Source of the DNA: Enterococcus alcedinis
Lineage (GTDB): Bacteria > Bacillota > Bacilli > Lactobacillales > Enterococcaceae
Assembly: GCF_014635985.1 (NCBI RefSeq)
Contig: NZ_BMDT01000005.1
Span: 62,001 to 126,000 of the forward strand
Direction of reading: 5' to 3'
DNA length: 64,000 nt
Below are positions 44,977 to 53,020 of this stretch, piece after piece (the first letter of the stretch is position 1; each line of letters opens with the position of its first letter). The notes beneath the pieces were generated by a model, which was not told the DNA's origin, made no database searches, and was given only the letters and a program-made list of their open reading frames with translations. Both the position numbers and the translations under genes were made by a program.

Positions 44977-45993
44977 CTATTTTTGATACAATTGGTGAGG
45001 AATCCAAATATATGGGTCCCCATTACCAATTGGTTGTTCATTGGATTCTACGAGTTGCTTCGCTAAGGTCAACATTTCTCGTGCATACTCATTGGGGTCA
45101 CTGCGAACCGTCCCCAACATTTCCCCTCGATCGACTGCCTCCAAACCTTCCGATGTGCCATCAATCCCAACAACATGAGGTAAAGTCATTCCCTCTGGTA
45201 TTTCTCGGAGAGCCTCGATTGCACCAATCGCCATCTCATCATTATTACTCATTACGAGTTCAATTTGATTGGGATATTTTTCTAACCATTCACGTACAAA
45301 TTCCTTACTTGGTTGCCGCATCCAGTTCCCAACTCCACGAGCTAATCGTTCGACTTTGACACCACCCTCGACAATGGTTTTTATCGACGATTCTGTACGG
45401 ATCAGTGAATCTTGGTGAACTTCTTCGCCTTCCAACATGACGTATTGGATTTTTCCATCACGATTCAAATCAATGGTTTCTGGCGCTAAACGATATTGTT
45501 CTAGGACTAATTCGCCTTGCATTTCACCAGATTCTTGCGCCTTGCTTCCGATATAATACGCCTGGTTCCATTGAATCAAATCAGTTTGAATCGGTTCTCG
45601 ATTAAAGAAAATGAGCGGAATCCCTGCTTGTCGGGCTTTATAAATAATATTAGAGGCGACCGTTCGATCGACGACATTCACTGCGATGACATCATAATCA
45701 CTTCGAACCAATTGATCGATTTGACTATTTTGAATGCTTTGGCTGTTTTTACTATCTAAAATCTTAACTGTCATTTTTCGATTCGTTTCTTTTTCAAGTG
45801 CAAGTTTCTCCTCTTCTAAGGCATGACGGATCGATGAGATAAATTCATCGTCTCCACGATACAAACTGACACCAATTTTCAATGGCTTTTCCTGATTTTT
45901 TTCTTCTGCCAGTGATTGACCATCGTCTGAAAAGTAAAGGATGGAAGCCAATATTAAAAAAAGCATACTCAGATAGATTTTCCAATTTTTCAT
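44977..45993 (-). CDS. Membrane-tethered MglB-like sugar-binding protein (sensor component)
   Basis: A 338-residue periplasmic-binding-protein-fold protein. The N-terminus (about 5-22, IYLSMLFLILASILYF) is hydrophobic with no lipobox Cys or clear cleavage site, so it is probably an uncleaved anchor. The rest aligns with the MglB of the transporter: IGVSLYRGDDEFISSIRHAL, VVDRTVASNIIYKARQAG, FFNREPIQTD, and the calcium loop DLNRDGKIQYVM (about 175). It is the last gene of the regulator-kinase operon, 10 bp after another binding protein. A role in presenting sugar to the kinase, as described for XylFII-LytS of clostridia, is inference. Confidence 0.85.
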   Translation of the reverse strand: MKNWKIYLSMLFLILASILYFSDDGQSLAEEKNQEKPLKIGVSLYRGDDEFISSIRHALEEEKLALEKETNRKMTVKILDSKNSQSIQNSQIDQLVRSDYDVIAVNVVDRTVASNIIYKARQAGIPLIFFNREPIQTDLIQWNQAYYIGSKAQESGEMQGELVLEQYRLAPETIDLNRDGKIQYVMLEGEEVHQDSLIRTESSIKTIVEGGVKVERLARGVGNWMRQPSKEFVREWLEKYPNQIELVMSNNDEMAIGAIEALREIPEGMTLPHVVGIDGTSEGLEAVDRGEMLGTVRSDPNEYAREMLTLAKQLVESNEQPIGNGDPYIWIPHQLYQK

Positions 45994-46003
45994 CTTGATC
46001 CCC

Positions 46004-46936
46004 CTACTGAATTAATGGAAAAAGCAGTTTTTGATTATCCGTATCAAATAAATTTTCTTTCGTTATAAAAAGCGTATCGATGCCAGGAATACGCTGATAC
46101 TCTCCAGAGACTTGACTCATTAATTGCACGACAGCAGCATACCCTACGGCAAATTGATTACTGACACCAACACCTTGGAAAACACCTTGTTCGATAAAAT
46201 TTAGCAATTGGTTGGATAAGCCAAAGCCATACAAAGCTTGGTTTTCAAATGTTTTCTCTTGTTTTTTTGCTTTGCCGAGGGCTTCACTTAGTTCTAAGCT
46301 CAGGGAAACAATCCCGAGATAATCTTTTTTCTCAGACAAGTGTTGAATCAATGAATCGATTTGCCCTTCCTCTATGATCCATTCATCAAAGGCGACTTGT
46401 TGTTCGCTAAAAGCTTGTTGTAATCCGACGTAGTTTTCCGAATTTTCGCTATAAAGAACTTTGGGTCGTACAACTAATACGCGACCTTGTTCATTGGTAG
46501 TCGCTAACATTTCCTTACCCAATACATAACCGCTTTGGTGATTATCTGCAGAGACCACCGGAATCTGATCAACCAGTTCTTGCTGATTCACATAAACAAA
46601 AGGCACGGTGATGGCTTGATTAAAATCGAACGGCTCTTGTTTTGGCTCGACAATAAATCCTTCGACTCCGGCCTCAACCTCTTGTTTCAACAAGTCGACT
46701 TGTTGTTCACCGTCTTCTTCCATTACACTAAAAGAAAGTTCAATCTTATAATCATTGGCTGCTTGCTCCATTCCTTGTTTCAAGACGTTGTACCCATTAT
46801 CATCAAACGTATTGCGCAAATAGGCATGGAATTGATACGCTTCTTGTGACTTGGGACGTGTAAAGGAATAGACAAGCGAGAGTAAAAATAGCATGCTACT
46901 GAAAATGAGTATAAAGTTTTTAATCGATTCCTTCAT
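46004..46936 (-). CDS. Second membrane-tethered binding protein of the sensory operon
   Basis: A 310-residue protein of the LacI/periplasmic-binding fold (Peripla_BP_4-like), with an N-terminal hydrophobic anchor (FILIFSSMLFLLSLVYSF) and no lipobox. FHAYLRNTFDDNGYNVLKQG, VEGFIVEPKQEPFDFNQ and VVSADNHQSGYVLGKEML fit the sugar-binding fold. It is unlike the neighbouring MglB-type protein in sequence. ATG at 46936 is chosen for its GAGGAGG site; the start overlaps the kinase gene by 17 nt, showing coupling. Probably an extracellular sensor partner of the kinase (inference). Confidence 0.8.
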   Translation of the reverse strand: MKESIKNFILIFSSMLFLLSLVYSFTRPKSQEAYQFHAYLRNTFDDNGYNVLKQGMEQAANDYKIELSFSVMEEDGEQQVDLLKQEVEAGVEGFIVEPKQEPFDFNQAITVPFVYVNQQELVDQIPVVSADNHQSGYVLGKEMLATTNEQGRVLVVRPKVLYSENSENYVGLQQAFSEQQVAFDEWIIEEGQIDSLIQHLSEKKDYLGIVSLSLELSEALGKAKKQEKTFENQALYGFGLSNQLLNFIEQGVFQGVGVSNQFAVGYAAVVQLMSQVSGEYQRIPGIDTLFITKENLFDTDNQKLLFPLIQ

Positions 46937-48737
46937 CAAAATCCTCCTCACTTAATGGTTGGAACGGTATCCGAATACGAATCAATGTCCCTTCATCTGG
47001 TTCACTATAAACTTCCAAACCATATGCTTTGCCGTAGAAAAGTTGAATGCGTTCCTCGACGTTTGAAAAACCAATACCCGAACCTTTTTTCCGTGTGGTT
47101 ACTTGTTTTTTTTGACGTAACGTTGTGATTTGCTCCTCCGTCATTCCAGGACCGTTATCTTCAATATCAATATAAATGTCTTCTTCAAAGCGATACGCTC
47201 GAATTTGGATTTCCCCTTCTTCATACATATAATCCATCCCATGGTAAATGGCATTTTCGACTAAAGGTTGAACAATTAATTTAATCGTGGCCGCATCTTC
47301 AATTGATGGATCGACCGTAATCGAATATTCAAATTTGTTGCGATAACGAATTTCTTGAATTTGTAAATAACTTTGGACGTGGGCAATTTCATCTTTCAAT
47401 GAAATGATATTGCTGCCTTTACTCAAACTAATTCGGAAAAGACGTGCCAAAGAAGTAATCATCGTAATCGCCCCTTCTAACCGGCCACTTTCAATCATCC
47501 AAATTGTTGAATCGAGCGTGTTATACAAGAAATGAGGATTGATTTGCTGTTGCAATGCCGTCATTTCTTTTTTACGTAGCTGTTCTTGTTGCTTCACGAT
47601 ATCTTTCATTAGGCGTTGCATCGTTTGAGCCATTGTTGCCAATGTTTTTGAAAGGTGTTGAATTTCATACGTCCCTTCAATCGGAATGTCGATGTCTGTG
47701 AGGTCTTGCTCCATACGAAAAACGGCCTCTTCTAACTGGCGTAAAGGATTGGTAATTTTGGCACTAATCACCGCATTCACACTGAATAATAGCAGGCTCA
47801 CCATTAAGGCGATACTCCACAATAGCAACTGATTATCAAATAAACCCGACTGCATTTGATCAATTGGTGTGACACCAATAATTTTCCATCCGGTATACCC
47901 CATTGTTTTTAAGGTGACAATTCGATTTTCATTTTGAAAGGTCTCAAGATGACTACCTTCTGCGTACTTGGAAGCATTATGCGTATTTTCTAGCATCAAA
48001 CCGCTATAAATGAGTTGTTGCCTTGGATGGTAAAGCAATTGCCCATCTTGTGTCATCAAATAAATATAGCCGCCTTCACCAAAATTTACGTTTGTGCTGA
48101 TTTTTTCGATTCCTGAAAAATTCATATTGACTAACAATACGCCTCGTTCAACTTCGCCATTATTGATGATTTGAATGGAACGACTTAACGAGACCACCCA
48201 GTGATACGTATTGTTCGGTGTGAGAAACAGATTGTCGACATACGGCTTGGAAAAATGCACGTTCTCAATTTGTTCATTGGCTTGCTTAAACCAACTTTCC
48301 TCTGTCGCATTCGCTCCTTCTCTCAATTGATTCGCAGGTGAACTCGTAATCAATTGACCATCCGAACTAAAAATAGCAATCGTTGATACAATGCTTTCGT
48401 TCGCTGAATAGAGCAAACTTAACTCTCGATCGACTTCTGTCTTGTTTTTAACAATGTCTGCATCTTTTAGAATTTTATAGTAGGCCGTATTCGAAACACC
48501 CATCAAGCGATGCACGTAATCATCGAGATTTAAATTGACTTGGGCCAACAAATCAACATTATTCTTGCGAGTCGTTTCTTCCATTTTAAGTGAAAATTGG
48601 CGTGTATACCCTACCGTAACGATTAAAATGGCGACAATCGAAACAACGGTAAAAGTAGATAATAACGTAAACTGCAAACCTTTACGTTGGAAAAACTGTG
48701 TAATTGACGTGTAAAGTTGCTTTATTTTTCGTTTCAT
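46920..48737 (-). CDS. YesM-type sensor histidine kinase
   Basis: A 605-residue kinase. Two helices (about 23-45 and 300-322) flank an extracellular dCache-like domain of about 250 residues (ESIVSTIAIFSSDGQLITSS, GGYIYLMTQDGQLLYHP). HAMP (ISAKITNPLRQLEEAVFRME) and a His_kinase domain with QQINPHFLYNTLDS (His about 400) follow, with ATPase motifs QPLVENAIYHGMDY and DNGPGM. It is encoded between the response regulator and two tethered binding proteins, suggesting that ligand-loaded binding proteins contact its sensor domain. Confidence 0.92.
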   Translation of the reverse strand: MKRKIKQLYTSITQFFQRKGLQFTLLSTFTVVSIVAILIVTVGYTRQFSLKMEETTRKNNVDLLAQVNLNLDDYVHRLMGVSNTAYYKILKDADIVKNKTEVDRELSLLYSANESIVSTIAIFSSDGQLITSSPANQLREGANATEESWFKQANEQIENVHFSKPYVDNLFLTPNNTYHWVVSLSRSIQIINNGEVERGVLLVNMNFSGIEKISTNVNFGEGGYIYLMTQDGQLLYHPRQQLIYSGLMLENTHNASKYAEGSHLETFQNENRIVTLKTMGYTGWKIIGVTPIDQMQSGLFDNQLLLWSIALMVSLLLFSVNAVISAKITNPLRQLEEAVFRMEQDLTDIDIPIEGTYEIQHLSKTLATMAQTMQRLMKDIVKQQEQLRKKEMTALQQQINPHFLYNTLDSTIWMIESGRLEGAITMITSLARLFRISLSKGSNIISLKDEIAHVQSYLQIQEIRYRNKFEYSITVDPSIEDAATIKLIVQPLVENAIYHGMDYMYEEGEIQIRAYRFEEDIYIDIEDNGPGMTEEQITTLRQKKQVTTRKKGSGIGFSNVEERIQLFYGKAYGLEVYSEPDEGTLIRIRIPFQPLSEEDFDEGID

Positions 48738-48747
48738 CGCATCTCTC

Positions 48748-50361
48748 CTAAACCGTCAAACGCTGCGCACGGTATTTCGAAGGTGACAAACCGTAATGTT
48801 TTTTAAAGACATAGCTAAAATAATTCGGTTCGCTATATCCGACTTTTTCTGCAATCATATAATTTTTATCCGTTGACGTTTCTAGCAATCTGACTGCTTG
48901 TTTTAATCGTTCCTCAGTTAAGTACGAGATAAAGCTTTGCCCCGTCTCCTTTTTGAAAATCGATGAAAAATAAGCTGAACTTAAAAACAATTCTTGGCTA
49001 ATGTCTTCAATCGATAAATCCGGGTCTTGGTACCGTTCTTTGACTAACCATTTCGCTTTATTAATCGCAGCTTTCCCAGAGTCAAGGGTACTCATTTGAA
49101 TCGACTGATTTAATTGCGTAGACTTTTCTAAAAACCAATCCGCCATTTCCTCTAACGAGAGCTTATCAAGCATCGCGATTTTTTTCATGATGTCTTCTTG
49201 AAAAACTTGCTGTGGGTCGGAATCATAAGACGCCACGATACGTAGTAGTAAGGTCACATGCTCAATCAAATACACTCGATAATTTTGAAAGGATAGATGT
49301 TTATCTTTGATTTCTTGAAAAATAGTTGCGATTCGCTCCTCTAAATCCCTTTCGCTTCCTAATTTCAATAAATTGGTTAACTGTCTTTCTCCTTTTTCAC
49401 TTAAAATGATTAAATCTGTCGCTTGTGTGACGTCTTGAATGTAAGTCGCAAACCACTCTTGTCGATCCAATCGATAGCTATAAGCGAGAGCATCTTGTGC
49501 TTGTTCATAGGCAAATGGTAATTGAGCCAAGCCCGCAACTGATTGACTTAAACCAGCCACGACCATCTCACCATTTTCTCGACTGACTTCACGGCAGATT
49601 TCATTCACGTGCTTCATTAACAAATCCACATCAAAATCGAGAGCTAAGGGTAAAAGCGAAACAACATAATCACCAAAAATAAAGGTATCATTCACTAACA
49701 ATTGGCTTAGCTTTTCATTGACAAATTGCTTGATTGAAATCATATAAAGTGCTTCTTTTCCTTTAAAGTGGCTCGCATGTTTGAGATTTCCTGTATCAAA
49801 AAGTAAGAGACTATAATGATTATTCGCCATTAATTGAAAACTTTCACTTTGGTGTTCAATGCTTTCTTCTGTCGCTAGTCCACTAAGGCAACTCAATAAA
49901 AAACTCTGCCTCAGCAAAGGTAAATTTTCTTGGAATTGTTGTTGCAGCCTTTCAATATCACGATGCTGTTGTTTTTCTCGAAGCATTTCGTTTTTCGTAT
50001 GAATCAAGACTTCGACTAGTTCTTGCGAGGAAAAAGGCTTTAGTAAATATTCGGTGACGTGCAAAGACACCGCCTTTTGCGCGTACTCAAATCGTTCATA
50101 TCCCGAAAAAACAATAAATTTTGATAGCGGTAACATTTTTTGTGCTTTTTGAATAAACGTTAAACCATCCATAAAAGGCATTTGAATATCAGTGATAATA
50201 ATATCGGGATGGTGTTTTTCGGCTAGCTCAAGTGCCTCGACACCATTTTCAGCCGTACCACAAATCGTTAATCCTAGTTGTTCCCAAGGGATTCGAAAGG
50301 CCATTCCTTCTCGAATCTCCGCCTCATCGTCAATCAACAACACTTTATAATACTTCTCCAA
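48748..50361 (-). CDS. YesN-type response regulator (REC plus AraC HTH)
   Basis: A 537-residue regulator. The receiver begins KVLLIDDEAEIREG with the phospho-Asp in IIITDIQMPFMDG (about 57). The C-terminal AraC pair is LSIEDISQELFLSSAYFSSIF and IAEKVGYSEPNYFSYVF. I start it at TTG (50359-50361), 7 nt after AGGAG and 26 nt after the predicted transcription start; a longer GTG start at 50457 lies upstream of the promoter. It is the first gene of the sensory operon and probably activates mglBAC and/or the catabolic operon (inference). Confidence 0.9.
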   Translation of the reverse strand: MEKYYKVLLIDDEAEIREGMAFRIPWEQLGLTICGTAENGVEALELAEKHHPDIIITDIQMPFMDGLTFIQKAQKMLPLSKFIVFSGYERFEYAQKAVSLHVTEYLLKPFSSQELVEVLIHTKNEMLREKQQHRDIERLQQQFQENLPLLRQSFLLSCLSGLATEESIEHQSESFQLMANNHYSLLLFDTGNLKHASHFKGKEALYMISIKQFVNEKLSQLLVNDTFIFGDYVVSLLPLALDFDVDLLMKHVNEICREVSRENGEMVVAGLSQSVAGLAQLPFAYEQAQDALAYSYRLDRQEWFATYIQDVTQATDLIILSEKGERQLTNLLKLGSERDLEERIATIFQEIKDKHLSFQNYRVYLIEHVTLLLRIVASYDSDPQQVFQEDIMKKIAMLDKLSLEEMADWFLEKSTQLNQSIQMSTLDSGKAAINKAKWLVKERYQDPDLSIEDISQELFLSSAYFSSIFKKETGQSFISYLTEERLKQAVRLLETSTDKNYMIAEKVGYSEPNYFSYVFKKHYGLSPSKYRAQRLTV

Positions 50362-50375
50362 CCAACCACTCCTCA

Positions 50376-50389
50376 GTAAATCGCTTTCA
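50376..50389 (-). promoter_or_regulatory. cre-like site in the sensory operon leader
   Basis: TGAAAGCGATTTAC (minus strand) matches 12 of 14 cre positions and lies just downstream of the -10, a position where CcpA would block transcription. Confidence 0.45.
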
Positions 50390-50393
50390 TTCA

Positions 50394-50422
50394 ATTCTAA
50401 TGGAAAACCCTTTTTTCTACAA
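50394..50422 (-). promoter_or_regulatory. Promoter of the sensory operon
   Basis: Minus-strand TTGTAG (50417-50422) and TAGAAT (50394-50399) with 17 bp spacing. Confidence 0.7.
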
Positions 50423-50446
50423 GCAAATTTCACATTCTCCTTGAAT

Positions 50447-50493
50447 ATCAAAAACACGCACCAACCTTATCTCGGATAAAGTGGATGCGTGTT
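50447..50493 (-). terminator. Terminator of the BMP-nucleoside hydrolase operon
   Basis: An AACACGCA/TGCGTGTT outer stem (50453-50460 with 50486-50493) and an inner CTTTATC/GATAAGG helix form a long hairpin followed by a T run. It lies about 155 nt past the stop because array D intervenes. Confidence 0.85.
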
Positions 50494-50523
50494 GGTGTTT
50501 GGGATCTGGACACTTTTTAAATA

Positions 50524-50650
50524 CAACCTTTATTGAACGGTGTTTGTAGAGCTGATACTCAATAATAAGGGGGCTTCCGATAAAAATGAAAGTACCATTT
50601 TTTCGAAATCCCCCTTATTACTCGTATCATGACGCTCTAGAAACAACCTT
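50524..50650. repeat. Long-hairpin repeat, array D (single unit)
   Basis: One unit of about 120 bp lies between two CAACCTT copies (50524-50530 and 50644-50650), the second reaching the nucleoside hydrolase stop codon. The arms TGTTTGTAGAGC, TGATAC, AATAAGGGGG pair with CCCCCTTATT, GTATCA, GCTCTAGAAACA. A TGAC bulge takes the place of AAAC. It is of the TAATAAG class. Confidence 0.88.
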
Positions 50651-51584
50651 AGTCTTGTTTTGCTAAGTTTGTGATGTATTCAAAGAATGCATCGTGGTCT
50701 ACGTCATGAACAAGGTTAACCGGACGTCCTGTTTTGTCCTCATAGGTTTGACCTTGGCTTGCGCCGTATGCATGAACTTTTGATAAAACGACTTCTTTTT
50801 TCACTAATGACTCTTTACCAAAAGTTGCAGCTGTTAGTACATCCCATAGGAAATACGTTGAATTCGTTTGGAAGTGGACTAATGGTGGGACGATTGCATA
50901 GGCTTGACCTAAGAAATCAATGCCTTCGTCTTTTCTTTTTTCTGCCCACATTTGGCGAATACTTGGTGTTAATGGCACTTTATTCGTGCTTTCTAATGCA
51001 ACTAAATCAATCTCAATGGCTGTTTCCCAGACACGAGCAACCGCTTCTGGATCCCAGAAAGCATTCCATTCTGCTGTCCCATCATGTTCTGGTTCTTCAA
51101 CGTTGCCTTTTTCTAAGAACGTGCCACCCATCCAGTATAATTTTTGAATCTTGTCTTCAATGGTTGGATCAACATCTAAAGCTCTTGCTAGGTCGGTTAA
51201 TGGACCGACAAAAACCAAATCAATTTTTTCTGTTTGGTTTTTTAATGTTTCAACTAAGTGAAGGTGAGCAGGTAATTCCGATACTTGCGTTTCGATTTTG
51301 CCGCTTTCATTTAAAATCGGTAACGCATCAACAGTAAAAGCATGCATCCGCCAATCTTTCGGGAATGGGTTTTGTGGGCGTGAATTTGAAGCTGCCACAC
51401 TGATTTTTTGACCATGTCCAAATTTATCAATAATTTTTTGGCTCGCTAAAACTGCCGGTTCTAAGTAGCAGTCTGCAGGAATCACTCCAACCCCCACTAC
51501 TTCGACCTCTTTCATTTGTAGCATTAAAAAGAGTGTCACTAAATCATCGACGCCACCGTCATGGTTCAAATAAACTTTACGCAT
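50649..51584 (-). CDS. Nucleoside hydrolase (IunH family)
   Basis: A 311-residue enzyme family that splits nucleosides into base and ribose. The calcium motif DxDxGxDD appears as NHDGGVDD at residues 8-15, with the first Asp replaced by Asn but the calcium ligands at the third, seventh and eighth positions kept. LVFVGPLTDLARAL and YWMGGTFLEKGNVEEPEHDGTAEWNAFWDPEA are typical. Near the C-terminus the usual His-Asp pair reads Trp-Asp (YFLWDVLTAA), so substrate range or activity may differ. It is 24 bp after the BMP lipoprotein gene, pointing to nucleoside salvage. Confidence 0.85.
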   Translation of the reverse strand: MRKVYLNHDGGVDDLVTLFLMLQMKEVEVVGVGVIPADCYLEPAVLASQKIIDKFGHGQKISVAASNSRPQNPFPKDWRMHAFTVDALPILNESGKIETQVSELPAHLHLVETLKNQTEKIDLVFVGPLTDLARALDVDPTIEDKIQKLYWMGGTFLEKGNVEEPEHDGTAEWNAFWDPEAVARVWETAIEIDLVALESTNKVPLTPSIRQMWAEKRKDEGIDFLGQAYAIVPPLVHFQTNSTYFLWDVLTAATFGKESLVKKEVVLSKVHAYGASQGQTYEDKTGRPVNLVHDVDHDAFFEYITNLAKQD

Positions 51585-51608
51585 GTTTTTATTTCTCCTT
51601 GCATTGAA

Positions 51609-52700
51609 TTATTTTAATGTTGCCTTCACTGTAATTGTACCATCAATAATCGCTTGACGGGCAGTTTCAATCTTATTTTTAACATCTTCTGTTAATTGTC
51701 CGTCTGTTAGTCCTACGCCTTCTTCTTCTAAACCATAAACAATGTGCTCTCCGCCTGGGAATTCACCACTATTTGCTTTAGTTGCTAAGTCTTTCACTGT
51801 TTCACCGACTTGTTTTAACGTTGAAGCTAATGTGAAGTTTAATTTTTCACCGTCTTTTTCGTAATTACCTTCTTCAGTTTGGTCACGGTCAACACCGATA
51901 ACCCAAACTTTTTTATCTTGTACTTCGTTTAATGATTTTGCTTCTTGGAATAAACCATTACCTGTGGCACCTGCTGCTGCATAAATGACATCAATGTCTT
52001 GCGCATACATCGCTTGGGCAATTGTACGGCCTTTGTCTGGTGCATCGAAAGCACCGGCATATTGTGAAACGACTTTAATATCTTTTCCTAAATCTTTTGC
52101 TGCATCAGCTACTCCTTGACGGAATCCGGCATCAAAGACTTCGATTACCGCGACTTGAACGCCACCAATGAAACCAACTTTATCTGTTTTCGTTGTATAA
52201 GCTGCTGCTAAACCTGCTAAGTAAGCCGCTTCTTCTGATTTAAATGTTGCTGAAACAACGTTATCTAAACCTGAAATCACTTCATCCACCATTACAAAAT
52301 TCACGTTTGGATTCGCTTTAGCTTGCTCTTCCATTGAAGAAACAAGTTTATAACCAATCCCAAAAACCGTTTGGAAGCCCGCGTTTAACGCTTGATCAAT
52401 ATTTGGGATGTAGTCTGATTCGTTTGATGATTGGAAATATTGATACCCTGCATTCCCACGTGCTAAATTATTTTCATCGCCCCATTCAACCATACCTTCC
52501 CACGCTGATTGGTTAAATGAACGGTCATCGACACCGTTTGTATCGGTAATAAATGCAACTGTTTTGATATCATTATTGGCTTGTTGACTTCCTGCTGTTT
52601 CAGTCGAACTTGATTTATTTGAAGAATCGGTTGTTCCGCCACAAGCTGCTAACAAAACAGCTCCTGCCATAAATAATAACCCTAATTTATTGAATTTCAT
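51609..52700 (-). CDS. BMP-family (PnrA-like) nucleoside-binding lipoprotein
   Basis: A 363-residue extracellular lipoprotein with lipobox GAVLLAACGGTTD (Cys about 20). TDTNGVDDRSFNQSAWEG (about 52-69), VMVDEVISGLDNVVSATFKSE, VGFIGGVQVAVIEVFDAGFR and DVIYAAAGATGNGLF are hallmarks of the BMP/PnrA/TmpC family, which delivers purine nucleosides to an ABC importer. Its partner permeases and ATPase are not in the window. Cotranscription with a nucleoside hydrolase supports nucleoside uptake. Confidence 0.92.
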   Translation of the reverse strand: MKFNKLGLLFMAGAVLLAACGGTTDSSNKSSSTETAGSQQANNDIKTVAFITDTNGVDDRSFNQSAWEGMVEWGDENNLARGNAGYQYFQSSNESDYIPNIDQALNAGFQTVFGIGYKLVSSMEEQAKANPNVNFVMVDEVISGLDNVVSATFKSEEAAYLAGLAAAYTTKTDKVGFIGGVQVAVIEVFDAGFRQGVADAAKDLGKDIKVVSQYAGAFDAPDKGRTIAQAMYAQDIDVIYAAAGATGNGLFQEAKSLNEVQDKKVWVIGVDRDQTEEGNYEKDGEKLNFTLASTLKQVGETVKDLATKANSGEFPGGEHIVYGLEEEGVGLTDGQLTEDVKNKIETARQAIIDGTITVKATLK

Positions 52701-52818
52701 GAATATTTCCTCCTAATGTTGGTTGATTCTTTTTAATTTACGATTAAAGCCATAAAAAAAATGATTTTTACTCATCTCATTCCGCTAAACACGGACAATA
52801 AAGATGACCACTTGATGA

Positions 52819-52846
52819 ATTATACTCATCTAAAATCATTTGTAAA
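52819..52846 (-). promoter_or_regulatory. Promoter of the BMP-nucleoside hydrolase operon
   Basis: Minus-strand TTTACA (52841-52846) and TATAAT (52819-52824) with 16 bp spacing, leaving a leader of about 110 nt with no recognised riboswitch. The rest of the 52701-53020 gap holds only the terminator of the adhesin gene. Confidence 0.75.
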
Positions 52847-52966
52847 GATTTATGAGTTCATTTCATCATTTTTCATGAAACTCTAATGAAAGATACAGTG
52901 ATTTCCGAACATTCAGGAGAATCAGCTTGCAAACGTGTTTGTTTTCTATGCGAAATGGTCCATTAA

Positions 52967-53012
52967 TCAAAAAAAAACAGCAAGAGAGGCGACTTGCCAT
53001 TCTTGCTGTTTT
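52967..53012 (-). terminator. Terminator of the LPXTG adhesin gene
   Basis: An AAAACAGCAAGA/TCTTGCTGTTTT stem (52974-52985 with 53001-53012) plus an inner GGC/GCC helix is followed on the minus strand by a long T run. It starts 9 nt after the stop codon. Confidence 0.9.
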
Positions 53013-53020
53013 CTCAATTC

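Noticed and set aside
50362-50457. N-terminal extension of the YesN-type regulator from a GTG at 50457.
   Set aside because: The predicted promoter lies inside this stretch, and a TTG with a good ribosome site fits the family N-terminus.
50759-51337. A 192-codon open frame on the plus strand.
   Set aside because: It lies wholly opposite the nucleoside hydrolase gene, has no ribosome site and shows no recognisable domain.
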